Source of the DNA: Stenotrophomonas bentonitica
GTDB lineage: Bacteria; Pseudomonadota; Gammaproteobacteria; Xanthomonadales; Xanthomonadaceae
DNA: 64,000 bases
Assembly: GCF_002887735.1 (NCBI RefSeq)
Contig: NZ_PKQP01000012.1
Location: forward strand, 1 to 64,000
Direction: 5' to 3'
Position 1 is the first letter of the stretch, and the number at the start of each line of letters is the position of its first letter. Made by a program: the position numbers and the translations under genes. Below, piece by piece: positions 43,014-52,685 of the stretch. Below the pieces are notes generated by a model. That model searched no databases, had not been told where the DNA came from, and saw only the letters and a program-made list of their open reading frames with translations.

Positions 43014-43044
43014 GTTTAGCCTGTCGTAAGGCGACAGGCTAAAC
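43014..43044. promoter_or_regulatory. 13-bp perfect hairpin in the glnS leader
   Basis: GTTTAGCCTGTCG (43014-43026), loop TAAGG, CGACAGGCTAAAC (43032-43044). It lies between divergent glnS and the DUF2007 gene, 37 bases from the glnS ATG. On the minus strand it is followed by a pyrimidine-rich tract. It may be an attenuator or operator. Confidence 0.55.
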
Positions 43045-43046
43045 GG

Positions 43047-43071
43047 GTAGGTGCCGACCGTAGGTCGGCAC
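43047..43071 (+). repeat. GTAG-headed REP palindrome, intact
   Basis: GTAG, GTGCCGACC, loop GTA, GGTCGGCAC. A perfect 9-bp stem beside the glnS leader hairpin. Confidence 0.75.
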
Positions 43072-43121
43072 GCCTTCAGCCCCTGGGCGTATGCTGGCCC
43101 CATGCCCTCCGGAGCCCGCCC

Positions 43122-43388
43122 ATGCACGTGATCTACCAGGCCGACAACCTGTTCGACGCCCATCTGGTCAAACACGCCCTGGAGGACGCCGGCATCCCCG
43201 CCTTCGTCTTCGGTGAATCGCTGCTGGGGGGCATGGGCGAGCTCCCGCTGTTCGGCGTCCTGCGCGTGTGCGTCCCCGATCTGGCCCGTCCCGAAGCGGA
43301 AGACATCGTTGCCCAACTGGACTTGGGCGCGGCCCCGGACGACCCCATATTCGACGGAGACGAAAGCGCCGGCCTGTTGCCGGCCTAG
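43122..43388 (+). CDS. DUF2007 putative signal-transducing protein
   Basis: An 88-residue protein of the DUF2007 family: VIYQADNLFDAHLVKHALED, GIPAFVFGESLLGGMGELP, then VPDLARPEAEDIVAQL. The fold is a small ferredoxin-like alpha/beta domain. No activity is known. It precedes msrA by 9 bases on the same strand, so it may be co-expressed with methionine sulfoxide repair. Confidence 0.85.
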   Translation: MHVIYQADNLFDAHLVKHALEDAGIPAFVFGESLLGGMGELPLFGVLRVCVPDLARPEAEDIVAQLDLGAAPDDPIFDGDESAGLLPA

Positions 43389-43397
43389 GAGAACGCC

Positions 43398-44072
<675 letters not shown>

Positions 44073-44080
44073 TCACGTGG

Positions 44081-44104
44081 GAGCCGACCAACGGTCGGCT
44101 CTAC
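44081..44104 (-). repeat. GTAG-headed REP palindrome (reverse orientation)
   Basis: GAGCCGACC, loop AAC, GGTCGGCTC, then TAC. On the minus strand this reads GTAG plus stem. It lies just after the msrA stop. Confidence 0.7.
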
Positions 44105-44259
44105 CCGGTCCAATAGACGGCCTTGGGTTCACTGCTGTACTGCGCACCCGGACGCACCCGCCATGTGTCGACGGCGCGTCCAGCAATCGCGCCCACATCG
44201 GGCCAACCCCGACGAAAGTGAGCGGTTGCGGTTGCGGTTGCCGCAAGCGCCAAAAACGA

Positions 44260-44284
44260 AAGGCCCCGCAGTGCGGGGCCTTTT
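44260..44284 (-). terminator. rho-independent terminator of tal
   Basis: AAGGCCCCGC, loop AGT, GCGGGGCCTT. On the minus strand it is followed by TTTCGTTTTT, 25 bases after the tal stop. It also has TTTT on the plus side, so it may serve msrA. Confidence 0.9.
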
Positions 44285-44308
44285 GTATAGCGAGCCAACC
44301 GCCAGCGC

Positions 44309-45271
44309 TTACAGGCGCTCGCGGATCGTCTGGCGCAACGCCTCCAGATCCTTGGCGAACGCATCGATACCGCTTGCCAGCTTCTCCGTCGCCATCGGGT
44401 CGGCCGCCAGATCCGCCGCGAAGCGCGCCGCATCGATCGGCGTCACCTGCACCGGCTCCGCCGCACCGGCCACCAGCTTGCGCGGCAGCTCGCCATGATC
44501 GGCGTCCAGCTTCTCCAGCAGGTCCGGCGAAATCGTCAGGCGATCGCAGCCGGCCAGCGCCTCGATCTGCGCCGTCGAACGGAACGAGGCACCCATCACC
44601 ACCGTCGGCGAACCACGGCGCTTGAACTCGGCATACACGCCGCGCACGAACACCACGCCCGGGTCTTCATCGATGCTTGCCGGCGCCTGCCCGTTGGCCA
44701 CATACCAATCCAGGATGCGGCCCACGAACGGCGAAATCAGGAATGCACCGGCCTCACTGCAGGCCAGCGCCTGGGTGGGATTGAAGATCAACGTCAGGTT
44801 GCAGTCGATCCCTTCGGCCTGCAGCTGACGTGCCGCTTCCACGCCTGCCCAGGTGGCTGCGATCTTGATCAGCACCTTGCTGCGCGGCACGCCGGCTGCC
44901 TCGTACATGGCGATGAACTGGCGCGCCTTGGCGACCGTCGCTGCGGTGTCGTGCGCCTGGTCGGCATCGACCTCGGTCGAGACCCGGCCCGGCACCAGGG
45001 TGCTGAGCAGGGTGCCCACGCCCACGGTCAGGCGATCGGCCACCGCGTGGACAACCGCCTCGCGCTCGCCACCCTGCTCGCGGCCCCAGGCCAGCGCGCT
45101 CTCGATGAGATCGGCGTACACCGGCAGGTCCAGCGCTTTCTTCACCAGGGTGGGATTGGTCGTGCAGTCGACCGGCTTCAAGCGCTTGATCGCCTCGTAA
45201 TCGCCGGTATCGGCAACCACCACGGACAGATCACGCAGCTGGGAGAGTTTGGACAGCGAAACGGTGCTCAT
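44309..45271 (-). CDS. tal: transaldolase
   Basis: A 320-residue TalB-type enzyme of the non-oxidative pentose phosphate pathway. Visible markers are the N-terminal [33 protein letters not shown], the Schiff-base Lys in [17 protein letters not shown], and [19 protein letters not shown]. It is monocistronic, between rnk and a strong terminator. Confidence 0.96.
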   Translation of the reverse strand: MSTVSLSKLSQLRDLSVVVADTGDYEAIKRLKPVDCTTNPTLVKKALDLPVYADLIESALAWGREQGGEREAVVHAVADRLTVGVGTLLSTLVPGRVSTEVDADQAHDTAATVAKARQFIAMYEAAGVPRSKVLIKIAATWAGVEAARQLQAEGIDCNLTLIFNPTQALACSEAGAFLISPFVGRILDWYVANGQAPASIDEDPGVVFVRGVYAEFKRRGSPTVVMGASFRSTAQIEALAGCDRLTISPDLLEKLDADHGELPRKLVAGAAEPVQVTPIDAARFAADLAADPMATEKLASGIDAFAKDLEALRQTIRERL

Positions 45272-45324
45272 TGCAACTCCTGGGACGAAACGGTGGAACC
45301 TGCGCGACGACGCAGCAGGCGGGG

Positions 45325-45732
45325 TCAGGCGTGGGGCTGGTGGTGGACGGCGGTCACCCGCAGGCGCAGCTTGCGGCCGCCCGGTGCCACCCAGTCCATG
45401 GTCTGGCCGATCGACAGGCCCAGCAGCGCGGTGCCCACCGGTGCGAGGATCGATACCTTGCCCTGTTCAACATCGGCCTCGCGCGGATAGACCAGCGTCA
45501 GAACGTGTTTTTCGTTCTGCAGCTCATCTTCGCACTCCACGCGCGAATGCATCATGACGGTGCCCTCGGGAACCTGGTCCGGCGCCACAACGGTCGCCCG
45601 GTTGAGTTCTTCGGCCAGGGCGATCCCGGCGGGGGTCTGGCTGACAGCGGGAGACTCGAGCATGGCGTCCAGGCGGTCCATGTCGTGGCTTGAAACAATG
45701 ATGGAAGGGGGCAGTCCGCTGGAAGTGGACAT
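45325..45732 (-). CDS. rnk: nucleoside diphosphate kinase regulator Rnk
   Basis: A 135-residue GreA/GreB-like protein of the Rnk group. The short N-terminal coiled coil ([11 protein letters not shown]) is followed by the FKBP-like C-terminal domain: [14 protein letters not shown] [38 protein letters not shown]. Rnk binds RNA polymerase but lacks Gre cleavage activity. The ATG at 45732 follows AGGAG. Confidence 0.9.
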   Translation of the reverse strand: MSTSSGLPPSIIVSSHDMDRLDAMLESPAVSQTPAGIALAEELNRATVVAPDQVPEGTVMMHSRVECEDELQNEKHVLTLVYPREADVEQGKVSILAPVGTALLGLSIGQTMDWVAPGGRKLRLRVTAVHHQPHA

Positions 45733-45765
45733 GGTGTAGCTCCTTGCGTTTGTGGAAGACCCATG

Positions 45766-45794
45766 CAAAAAGGCGGCGCCTGCTGGCACCGCCT
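45766..45794 (-). terminator. rho-independent terminator downstream of oxyR
   Basis: On the minus strand GGCGGTGCC, loop AGCA, GGCGCCGCC is followed by TTTTT, about 80 bases after the oxyR stop. It ends the ahpC-ahpF-oxyR unit and lies just before rnk. Confidence 0.88.
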
Positions 45795-45870
45795 CGTCCT
45801 ATTGTGCTGACAATCGTAGACGGATGCGACCCGTCCGGCGTATCGGCCCCGCCGGCCGGTTCAGCCAGGC

Positions 45871-46827
45871 TCAGCCAGCGCGTTGCAGCGGCGTGGCCGT
45901 GGCACCCGGAACGTCGGTGGACTCCAGCGCGAGCAGGCCCTGCGGCAGCCGTTTGAACTGCTGGGCCAGCTGTTCCAGGAACCCGGTCATCGCCGAACTG
46001 CGGCGCCAGGCCATCGCGATGCGGCGGCTGGGGCGGTCATCGCCGCTGAAGTCCAGCAGGCGGATGTTGTCCGAGCGCGGCACCGGGGGCTTGACCGACA
46101 GCGTCGGCAGCAGGGTGATGCCCACATCGGCAGCCACCATCTGCCGCAGCGTCTCCAGGCTGGTGGCGCGGAACTCCGATTTCTCGTTGGCGCCAAACAA
46201 CCGGCAGACGGCCAGCGCCTGGTCGCGCAGGCAGTGTCCATCCTCGAGCAGCAGCAGCTTCTGCGACGAGAGCTCCTGCACGTCCAGATGCTGGCGGCGT
46301 GCCAGCGGGTGCTGCTGGGAAACCGCCAGCAGGAAGGGCTCTTCGAACAGGAACTCGGCGTGCAGCTGGTCATCGTCCAGCGGCAGTGCCAGCAGGGCGG
46401 CATCGAGCTTGCCCTCGCGCAGCCGGGTCAGCAGCTCATCGCTCTTTTCCTCGACCAGCAGCAGTTCCAGCTGCGGGAAACGCTCGCGGATGTTGGGGAT
46501 CACATGCGGCAGCAGATACGGGCCCAGCGTCGGGAAGATGCCGAGCCGGACGGTGCCGGCTTCGGGATCGCGGCTGCGCCGCGCGGCTTCCTTCATCTGC
46601 TCCACCTCGGCCACGATGGTGCGCGCGCGCGCGGCCGCTTCCACCCCGGCGGGGGTGAGCATGACCTTGCGCGGGGCACGTTCCACCAACGGCAACCCCA
46701 GCTCATCCTCGAGCTTGCGGATCTGGGTGGACAGGGTGGGCTGGCTGACGAAGCAGGCGGCGGCCGCCTTGCCGAAATGGCGGTGGTCGGCCAGCGCCAC
46801 CAGATACTTCAAATCACGTAGGTTCAT
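45871..46827 (-). CDS. oxyR: peroxide-sensing LysR regulator OxyR
   Basis: A 318-residue LysR-type regulator. The N-terminal helix-turn-helix is MNLRDLKYLVALADHRHFGK with VSQPTLSTQIRKLE. The redox cysteines C199 and C208 in LLEDGHCLRDQALAVC are at exactly the E. coli OxyR positions and would form the activating disulfide. It follows ahpF by 91 bases on the same strand, the xanthomonad arrangement, and should activate ahpC through the site at 49321. Confidence 0.95.
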   Translation of the reverse strand: MNLRDLKYLVALADHRHFGKAAAACFVSQPTLSTQIRKLEDELGLPLVERAPRKVMLTPAGVEAAARARTIVAEVEQMKEAARRSRDPEAGTVRLGIFPTLGPYLLPHVIPNIRERFPQLELLLVEEKSDELLTRLREGKLDAALLALPLDDDQLHAEFLFEEPFLLAVSQQHPLARRQHLDVQELSSQKLLLLEDGHCLRDQALAVCRLFGANEKSEFRATSLETLRQMVAADVGITLLPTLSVKPPVPRSDNIRLLDFSGDDRPSRRIAMAWRRSSAMTGFLEQLAQQFKRLPQGLLALESTDVPGATATPLQRAG

Positions 46828-46918
46828 TTCCTTGGACCTCTTGCGGCAATGGACCGGGTGATGGCGTGGCTACCCAGCAGACAGACAAGGTTCCCGGCGA
46901 ACCGGGAACCGAAACGTT

Positions 46919-48511
46919 TCAGGCAGCTTCGGCGACAGCGCCGCTGCTCTTGGGAACGGAGGTGCGGATCAGGTGATCAAAGGCGCTCAGTGCCGCAGTG
47001 GAACCGGCGCCCATCGCGATGACGATCTGCTTGTACGGAACGGTCGTGCAATCGCCTGCGGCGAAGACACCCGGCACGCTGGTCTGGCCGCGGTCGTCGA
47101 TCAGGATCTCGCCACGCGGTGACAGCGCCACCGTGTCCTTCAACCATTCGGTATTGGGCAGAAGACCGATCTGCACGAAGATGCCTTCCAGTTCCACCCG
47201 GTGCGAATCGCCACCGACGCGGTCCTGGTAGACCAGGCCCGTCACCTTCTGGCCATCGCCCAGCACTTCCTGGGTGAGGGCGCTGGTGATGATGGTGACG
47301 TTGCCCAGGCTGCGAAGCTTCTTCTGCAGTACTTCATCGGCGCGCAGTTTGTCATCAAATTCCAGAAGGGTCACATGCGTCACAAGGCCCGCCAGATCGA
47401 TCGCTGCTTCCACGCCGGAGTTGCCGCCACCGATCACCGCCACGTGCTTGCCCTTGAACAACGGACCGTCGCAATGCGGGCAGTACGCCACGCCCTTGTT
47501 GCGGTACTGATCTTCGCCGGGCACGTTCATCTGGCGCCACCGTGCACCGGTGGAAAGGATCACCGAACGCGATTTCAGCGATGCACCGTTTTCCAGTTTG
47601 ATTTCGACCAGGCCATCATCGCCGGCGGGCACCAGGGCGGTGGCGCGCTGCAGGTTCATGATGTCCACCTCGTACTCGCGCACGTGCTGTTCCAGCGCGG
47701 CGGCCAGCTTTGGACCTTCAGTTTCCTTGACCGAGATGAAGTTCTCGATCGCCATGGTGTCCAGCACCTGGCCACCGAAGCGTTCGGCGGCCACGCCGGT
47801 GCGGATGCCCTTGCGTGCGGCGTAGATCGCTGCCGCTGCGCCGGCCGGACCACCCCCCACCACCAGCACGTCGAACGGTGCCTTGGTGCTGAGCTTTTCG
47901 GCATCGCGCTTGGCCGCGCCGGTATCGAGCTTGGCCACGATCTGTTCCAGCGTCATGCGGCCCTGGTCGAACACTTCGCCGTTGAGGTACACGGTCGGTA
48001 CGGACATGATCTGGCGCGCTTCCACCTCGGCCGGGAACAGGCCGCCATCGATCGCCACGTGCTGGATGCGCGGATTCAGCACCGCCGCCAGGTTCAATGC
48101 CTGCACCACGTCCGGGCAGTTCTGGCAGGACAGCGAGAAGTAGGTTTCGAAGCGGTACTCGCCTTCCAGGTTGCGCACCTGCTCGATCAGCTCGGCCGTG
48201 GCCTTGGACGGGTGGCCGCCAACCTGCAGCAGGGCCAGCACCAGCGAGGTGAACTCATGGCCCATCGGCAGGCCCGCGAACACCAGATGGATGTCCTGGC
48301 CGGGCGTGGTCAGCGCGAAAGAGGGCGTGCGCTCGCTGCTGTCGCGACGCACGTCCAGGCTGATCTGCGCCGACAGCGTGGTCAGCGTGTTGAGCAGCTC
48401 GAGCATCTCCTGCGACTTGGCGCCGTCATCCACGTGCGCCGTGATCTGGATCGGACGGGTGACACGTTCCAGATAGGTCTTCAGCTGGGACTGGAGGTTG
48501 GCATCCAACAT
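46919..48511 (-). CDS. ahpF: alkyl hydroperoxide reductase subunit F
   Basis: A 530-residue flavoprotein that reduces AhpC with NADH. The N-terminal thioredoxin-like domain has C129/C132 in LSCQNCPDV. The FAD domain has [19 protein letters not shown], the second redox pair C344/C347 in AYCPHCDGP, and the NADH site [17 protein letters not shown]. The ATG at 48511 follows AAGGAG. It lies 151 bases after ahpC, separated by a large hairpin that may reduce its expression relative to ahpC. Confidence 0.96.
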   Translation of the reverse strand: MLDANLQSQLKTYLERVTRPIQITAHVDDGAKSQEMLELLNTLTTLSAQISLDVRRDSSERTPSFALTTPGQDIHLVFAGLPMGHEFTSLVLALLQVGGHPSKATAELIEQVRNLEGEYRFETYFSLSCQNCPDVVQALNLAAVLNPRIQHVAIDGGLFPAEVEARQIMSVPTVYLNGEVFDQGRMTLEQIVAKLDTGAAKRDAEKLSTKAPFDVLVVGGGPAGAAAAIYAARKGIRTGVAAERFGGQVLDTMAIENFISVKETEGPKLAAALEQHVREYEVDIMNLQRATALVPAGDDGLVEIKLENGASLKSRSVILSTGARWRQMNVPGEDQYRNKGVAYCPHCDGPLFKGKHVAVIGGGNSGVEAAIDLAGLVTHVTLLEFDDKLRADEVLQKKLRSLGNVTIITSALTQEVLGDGQKVTGLVYQDRVGGDSHRVELEGIFVQIGLLPNTEWLKDTVALSPRGEILIDDRGQTSVPGVFAAGDCTTVPYKQIVIAMGAGSTAALSAFDHLIRTSVPKSSGAVAEAA

Positions 48512-48576
48512 CGAAAAACTCCTTGATTCAGGCAAGGGAACAGCGTCGACGAACCCCGCGGGTGCATCTGCGCGAC

Positions 48577-48629
48577 ATGGGGGTGAACCGAAACCGGCGC
48601 GTGGGGCACCGGCTTGGGTTCACCCCCAT
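48577..48629 (-). promoter_or_regulatory. hairpin between ahpC and ahpF
   Basis: ATGGGGGTGAACC (48577-48589) pairs perfectly with GGTTCACCCCCAT (48617-48629). A second stem, CATCCCC/GGGGATG (48627-48648), shares three bases. There is no T-run, so processing or partial termination is more likely than a full stop. Confidence 0.55.
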
Positions 48630-48662
48630 CCCCGGCGGGCGGGGATGGGGATGGGATACGGC

Positions 48663-49226
48663 TTAGATCTTGCCGACCAGGTCCAGCGACGGGGTCAGGG
48701 TCTTCTCGCCTTCCTTCCACTTGGCCGGGCAGACCTGGTTCGGGTTGGCGGCGGTGAACTGGGCAGCCTTCAGCTTGCGCAGGGTCTCGGAGACGTCACG
48801 GGCGATCTCGTTGGAGTGGATCTCCAGGGTCTTGATCACGCCTTCCGGGTTGATGATGAAGGTGCCGCGCAGGGCCAGGCCTTCTTCTTCGATGTGCACG
48901 CCGAAGGCGCGGGTCAGCTGGTGGGTCGGATCGCCGACCAGCGGGAACTGGGCCTTGCCGACGGCCGGCGAGGTTTCGTGCCACACCTTGTGCGAGAAGT
49001 GCGTGTCGGTGGTGACGATGTAGACCTCGGCGCCAGCCTTCTGGAACTCGGCGTAATGGTCGGCGGCGTCTTCAATCTCGGTCGGGCAGTTGAAGGTGAA
49101 CGCGGCCGGCATGAAGATCAGCACGGACCAGTGACCCTTCAGGGTGCTGTCGGAGACCTTGATGAACTCGCCGTTCTGGTAGGCGTTGGCTTCGAACGGC
49201 TGGATCTGGGTGTTGATGAGCGACAT
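48663..49226 (-). CDS. ahpC: alkyl hydroperoxide reductase subunit C (2-Cys peroxiredoxin)
   Basis: A 187-residue typical 2-Cys peroxiredoxin reducing H2O2 and organic peroxides. The peroxidatic Cys is C47 in FTFNCPTEIEDAA and the resolving Cys is C166 in NQVCPAKWKEG. The ATG at 49226 (MSLINTQIQPFEANAYQNG) is the family start. The OxyR-type operator lies about 100 bases upstream. First gene of the ahpC-ahpF-oxyR unit. Confidence 0.97.
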   Translation of the reverse strand: MSLINTQIQPFEANAYQNGEFIKVSDSTLKGHWSVLIFMPAAFTFNCPTEIEDAADHYAEFQKAGAEVYIVTTDTHFSHKVWHETSPAVGKAQFPLVGDPTHQLTRAFGVHIEEEGLALRGTFIINPEGVIKTLEIHSNEIARDVSETLRKLKAAQFTAANPNQVCPAKWKEGEKTLTPSLDLVGKI

Positions 49227-49320
49227 CGTTGTTCCTCTTGGTGAAGGGGGTGGGTGAAGCGACCAACACAGGTTAGCGGCTTCGTTCCCATAAGGACAAT
49301 CCATTGATTGCATCTATGCG

Positions 49321-49335
49321 ATAGTCATAGGCTAT
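49321..49335. promoter_or_regulatory. OxyR-type operator upstream of ahpC
   Basis: ATAG, seven bases, CTAT: a perfect half-unit of the OxyR contact pattern. It lies within a larger imperfect dyad from TTGAT (about 49304) to ATCAA (about 49338). It is 95 bases before the ahpC ATG. The rest of the 49227-49655 gap shows no gene; the part after 49340 should hold the prmC promoter. Confidence 0.75.
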
Positions 49336-49655
49336 CAAAAGGGTCTGATCCTGCGAATGAATGGTGATGGCCATGGCCGTCAAAAACGTTGCAGCGCAAT
49401 GACCAGCGGGCGGTGGCGGGTGATCGCTTCAATAGCTTCTGCATATGCGCCGCGGTGGGAACCTGAACGGCGCGGGGCGCCTCAGTGCCGGAACGCCCGG
49501 TTTTCCCACGGAATTCGATAGCGGCTACGAATCTATATATGTAGTGGCGATGCGTAGTTTCAATCGCGTTGCTGCCGCCGAAGGCCCCTGGCGCACGCCT
49601 GGCCGACCGCTGCCGGTGCACTACACTGCGCGCCCCGACGTTGCTCCGATCCGCC

Positions 49656-50504
49656 ATGACTGCCGCCCCGCCAGACGTCCGCCAGCTGCTCGCCGATGCC
49701 GCCACCCGCCTGCCCGGTGTGGAGGGCAGGCACGACGCCGAACTGCTGCTGCTGCAGGTGCTGGAGCGTGAGCGCAGCTGGTTGTTCGCCCACGCCACCA
49801 ATCCGGTCGCCCCCGCGCAGGTGGCCGCGTTCGAGGCCCTGCTCGCCAAGCGCCTCGCCGGCGAACCGGTGGCCTACCTGCTGGGCCGCCGCGGCTTCTG
49901 GACCCTGGACCTGGAGGTCAGCCCGGCCACCCTGATCCCGCGCCCGGAGACCGAACTGCTGGTCGAGCTGGCGCTGGCGCGGTTGCCCGCGGATACCCCG
50001 CTGCGGGTCGCGGATCTGGGCACCGGCAGCGGCGCGATCGCGCTGGCCCTGGCCAGCGAGCGGCCGTTGGCGCAGGTGATCGCGACCGACCTCAGTGAGG
50101 CGGCCCTGGCCGTGGCAGCGCGCAACGCGCAGCGCCACGCACTGGACAATGTCAGCTTCCGGCAGGGGGCGTGGTACGCGCCCCTGGCGGGCGAGCGCGT
50201 CGAGCTGATCGCCACCAACCCGCCGTACATCGCCAGCGACGACCCGCACCTGGCGCAGGGCGACCTGCGTTTCGAACCGGCCACCGCGCTGGCCTCCGGC
50301 CCCGATGGGCTGGACGACATCCGCCTGATCATCGACGGTGCGGCAGCGCACCTGCTTCCCGGCGGCTGGCTGCTGATCGAACACGGCTGGGACCAGGGTG
50401 AGGCGATCCGCGCGTTGTTGCGGCAGGCCGGTTTCCAGTCGGTCGCCACCGAGCGCGACCTGGAGCAGCGCGACCGGGTGAGCCTGGGCTGTCTGGCGGC
50501 CTGA
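49656..50504 (+). CDS. prmC: release factor glutamine methyltransferase
   Basis: A 282-residue PrmC (HemK) that methylates the GGQ glutamine of RF1 and RF2. The helical N-terminal domain carries [17 protein letters not shown] and [14 protein letters not shown], then [19 protein letters not shown] motif [15 protein letters not shown] and the catalytic NPPY at 188-191. The ATG at 49656 gives the normal length; upstream extension is Arg/Cys-rich and not family-like. No prfA is adjacent. Confidence 0.94.
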   Translation: MTAAPPDVRQLLADAATRLPGVEGRHDAELLLLQVLERERSWLFAHATNPVAPAQVAAFEALLAKRLAGEPVAYLLGRRGFWTLDLEVSPATLIPRPETELLVELALARLPADTPLRVADLGTGSGAIALALASERPLAQVIATDLSEAALAVAARNAQRHALDNVSFRQGAWYAPLAGERVELIATNPPYIASDDPHLAQGDLRFEPATALASGPDGLDDIRLIIDGAAAHLLPGGWLLIEHGWDQGEAIRALLRQAGFQSVATERDLEQRDRVSLGCLAA

Positions 50505-50604
50505 CCGTGCCGGCCCCGCGCCCACCCCGGGGCTAGAATGACCTGTCCACCGGGCCGCCGCGCAGCGTGATGCGGCGACTGTCATTCCACATGGAGTTCC
50601 TGTC

Positions 50605-51549
50605 ATGCGTACGCTGTATCCCGCCATCACCCCTTACGACGTCGGCACCCTGAAGGTCGATGACCGCCACACGCTGTATTTCGAGCAGTGCGGCAATCCC
50701 GATGGCAAGCCGGTGGTGATGCTGCACGGTGGCCCGGGCGGCGGCTGCAGCGACAAGATGCGCCAGTTCCACGACCCGGCCAAGTACCGGATCATCCTGT
50801 TCGACCAGCGCGGTGCCGGCCGTTCCACGCCGCATGCGGACCTGGTCGACAACACCACCTGGGATCTGGTGGCCGACATCGAGACGCTGCGCGAGCACCT
50901 CAAGGTGGATCGCTGGCAGGTGTTCGGCGGCAGTTGGGGCTCGACCCTGGCACTGGCCTACGCGCAGACCCACCCGCAGCGCGTGACCGAGCTGGTCCTG
51001 CGCGGCATCTTCATGCTGCGCCGCTGGGAGCTGGAATGGTTCTACCAGGAAGGCGCCAACCGCCTGTTCCCGGATGCGTGGGAGCACTACCTCAAGCCGA
51101 TCCCGGCGGTGGAGCGCCACGACCTGATCTCGGCCTTCCATCGCCGCCTGACCAGCGATGACGAGGCCACCCGCCTGGCGGCGGCCAAGGCGTGGAGCGT
51201 ATGGGAAGGGGCAACCAGCTTCCTGCACGTGGACGACGACTTCGTGAACAGCCACCAGGACCCGCAGTTCGCGCTGGCCTTCGCCCGCATCGAGAACCAC
51301 TACTTCGTCAACGGCGGTTTCTTCGAGGTGGAAGACCAGCTGCTGCGCGACGCGCACCGCATCGCCGACATTCCGGGCGTGATCGTGCACGGCCGCTACG
51401 ATGTGGTCTGCCCACTGCAAAGCGCGTGGGAACTGCACAAGGCGTGGCCGAAATCGACGCTGGAGATCAGCCCCGCCTCGGGTCATTCCGCGTTTGAAGC
51501 GGAGAATGTCGACGCGCTGGTGCGTGCGACCGATCGCTTCGCGGGTTGA
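50605..51549 (+). CDS. pip: proline iminopeptidase
   Basis: A 314-residue alpha/beta hydrolase of family S33 that removes N-terminal proline. Oxyanion motif HGGPGGGCSDKMRQFHD, DQRGAGRSTPHADLVDNTTW, nucleophile GGSWGSTLALAYAQTHP, the Asp in HGRYDVVCP and His in SGHSAFE. A TGGAGTT ribosome site precedes the ATG. In xanthomonads this enzyme was studied as a cytoplasmic peptidase. Confidence 0.95.
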   Translation: MRTLYPAITPYDVGTLKVDDRHTLYFEQCGNPDGKPVVMLHGGPGGGCSDKMRQFHDPAKYRIILFDQRGAGRSTPHADLVDNTTWDLVADIETLREHLKVDRWQVFGGSWGSTLALAYAQTHPQRVTELVLRGIFMLRRWELEWFYQEGANRLFPDAWEHYLKPIPAVERHDLISAFHRRLTSDDEATRLAAAKAWSVWEGATSFLHVDDDFVNSHQDPQFALAFARIENHYFVNGGFFEVEDQLLRDAHRIADIPGVIVHGRYDVVCPLQSAWELHKAWPKSTLEISPASGHSAFEAENVDALVRATDRFAG

Positions 51550-51556
51550 TGGAGAC

Positions 51557-51680
51557 GTGCCGACCAACGGTCGGCACCTACCGGGTCACCCCCAGACGTC
51601 GCGCGGTGGATCACGACCGTTGGTCGTGATCGCCATCGCCCCGTGCACCATGCGGTGGATCACGACCGTTGGTCGTGATG
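51557..51680. repeat. cluster of three REP palindromes
   Basis: One reverse-orientation GTAG element (GTGCCGACC/AAC/GGTCGGCAC, then CTAC, 51557-51581) is followed by two direct copies of GTGG plus ATCACGACC/GTT/GGTCGTGAT (51606-51631 and 51655-51680). Stem sequences differ between the two types but the layout is kept. They fill the gap between convergent pip and the LysR gene. Confidence 0.8.
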
Positions 51681-51687
51681 CGGCGGG

Positions 51688-52575
51688 TTACCAATCACCG
51701 CCCAACAACGCTTCGGCCAACACCTGCAGCTTCGGTGAGGCCTGCCGCGAGGGCGGGTAGACCAGCGACAGCACCCGGCTGCGGCCTTCGAAGGGCTGCA
51801 GCACCCGCTGCAGCCGGCCGTCGGCCAACGCATCGGCCACCGCGAAATCCATCACCTGCACGATGCCGATCCCGGCCAGGGCGCCCTCGACCAGCGGGTC
51901 GCCGCTGTCGAACACCATCCGCGCCGGCGGGGTGAACTCGCGCAGCTGGCCATCGGCCTCGCGGAACTGCCAATCCACCAGCCGCCCGCTGCGCAGATTG
52001 CGCACCGCCAGGCAGGCGTGATCGTGCAGCGCATCCACGGTGGCCGGTTCACCGTGCTGCGCGAGGTAGGCGGGGGAGGCGACGGTGACCCAGTTCAACG
52101 GCCGCAGGGGGCGCGCCACCATGCGCACATCGCTGATCGGCCCGGTGCGCAATGCGGCGTCGAAGCCTTCCTCGACCAGATCGACCAGCCGGTCGTTGAG
52201 CACCAGCTCGAACTGCAGTTGCGGGTGTGCCGCCATCAACTGCCCGGCCAGCGGCACCAGCACCTTGCGCCCGAACATCGACGGCGCCGTCAGTTTCAGC
52301 ACGCCCGACGGCGTGGAGGGGCGATCACCCAGCCGACGCTCGGCATCCTCCAGCCCGCTCAGCAGCGGCGCGCAGTGCTCGACGAACTGGCGGCCATCCG
52401 GGGTCAGGCTGACGTTGCGGGTGTTGCGGTGAAGCAGGCGCACGCCAAGCGCGCTCTCCAGCCGCCCGATCGCGCGCGACAACCCGGATTGACTGATCCC
52501 CAGCTGACAGGCGGCGAGGGTGAAACTGCGCGCCTCTGCCACTTGCACCAGCATGCGCACGGCGTTGAGATCCAT
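51688..52575 (-). CDS. LysR-family transcriptional regulator
   Basis: A 295-residue LysR regulator. The N-terminal winged helix is MDLNAVRMLVQVAEARSFTL, LGISQSGLSRAIGRLESALG, then RLLHRNTRNVSLTPDGRQF. The effector domain is of the CrgA/aromatic-type (LKLTAPSMFGRKVLVPLAG, FDAALRTG, LRPLNWVTVASPAYL). It diverges from the MFS exporter gene across a 110-base gap with dyads, so it probably controls that gene. Confidence 0.9.
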   Translation of the reverse strand: MDLNAVRMLVQVAEARSFTLAACQLGISQSGLSRAIGRLESALGVRLLHRNTRNVSLTPDGRQFVEHCAPLLSGLEDAERRLGDRPSTPSGVLKLTAPSMFGRKVLVPLAGQLMAAHPQLQFELVLNDRLVDLVEEGFDAALRTGPISDVRMVARPLRPLNWVTVASPAYLAQHGEPATVDALHDHACLAVRNLRSGRLVDWQFREADGQLREFTPPARMVFDSGDPLVEGALAGIGIVQVMDFAVADALADGRLQRVLQPFEGRSRVLSLVYPPSRQASPKLQVLAEALLGGDW

Positions 52576-52593
52576 GACGTCCTCCGATTCATG

Positions 52594-52624
52594 CGGATAT
52601 GCATGACAGATATCGAAGTATCCG
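52594..52624. promoter_or_regulatory. candidate LysR operator
   Basis: CGGATA (52594-52599) and TATCCG (52619-52624) form an inverted repeat around a second ATAT...ATAT dyad. It sits in the AT-richer gap between the LysR and MFS genes. Confidence 0.45.
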
Positions 52625-52685
52625 GGTTTATTTATGAAGCGTCATCAATGAGACTGCCCACCTTCTTACGCAGTACCGAGTCGGC

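Noticed and set aside
43032..43120. T-box or tRNA-like leader for glnS
   Set aside because: T-boxes are not expected in this group and neither the specifier loop nor the conserved T-box bulge is present; only a simple hairpin is seen.
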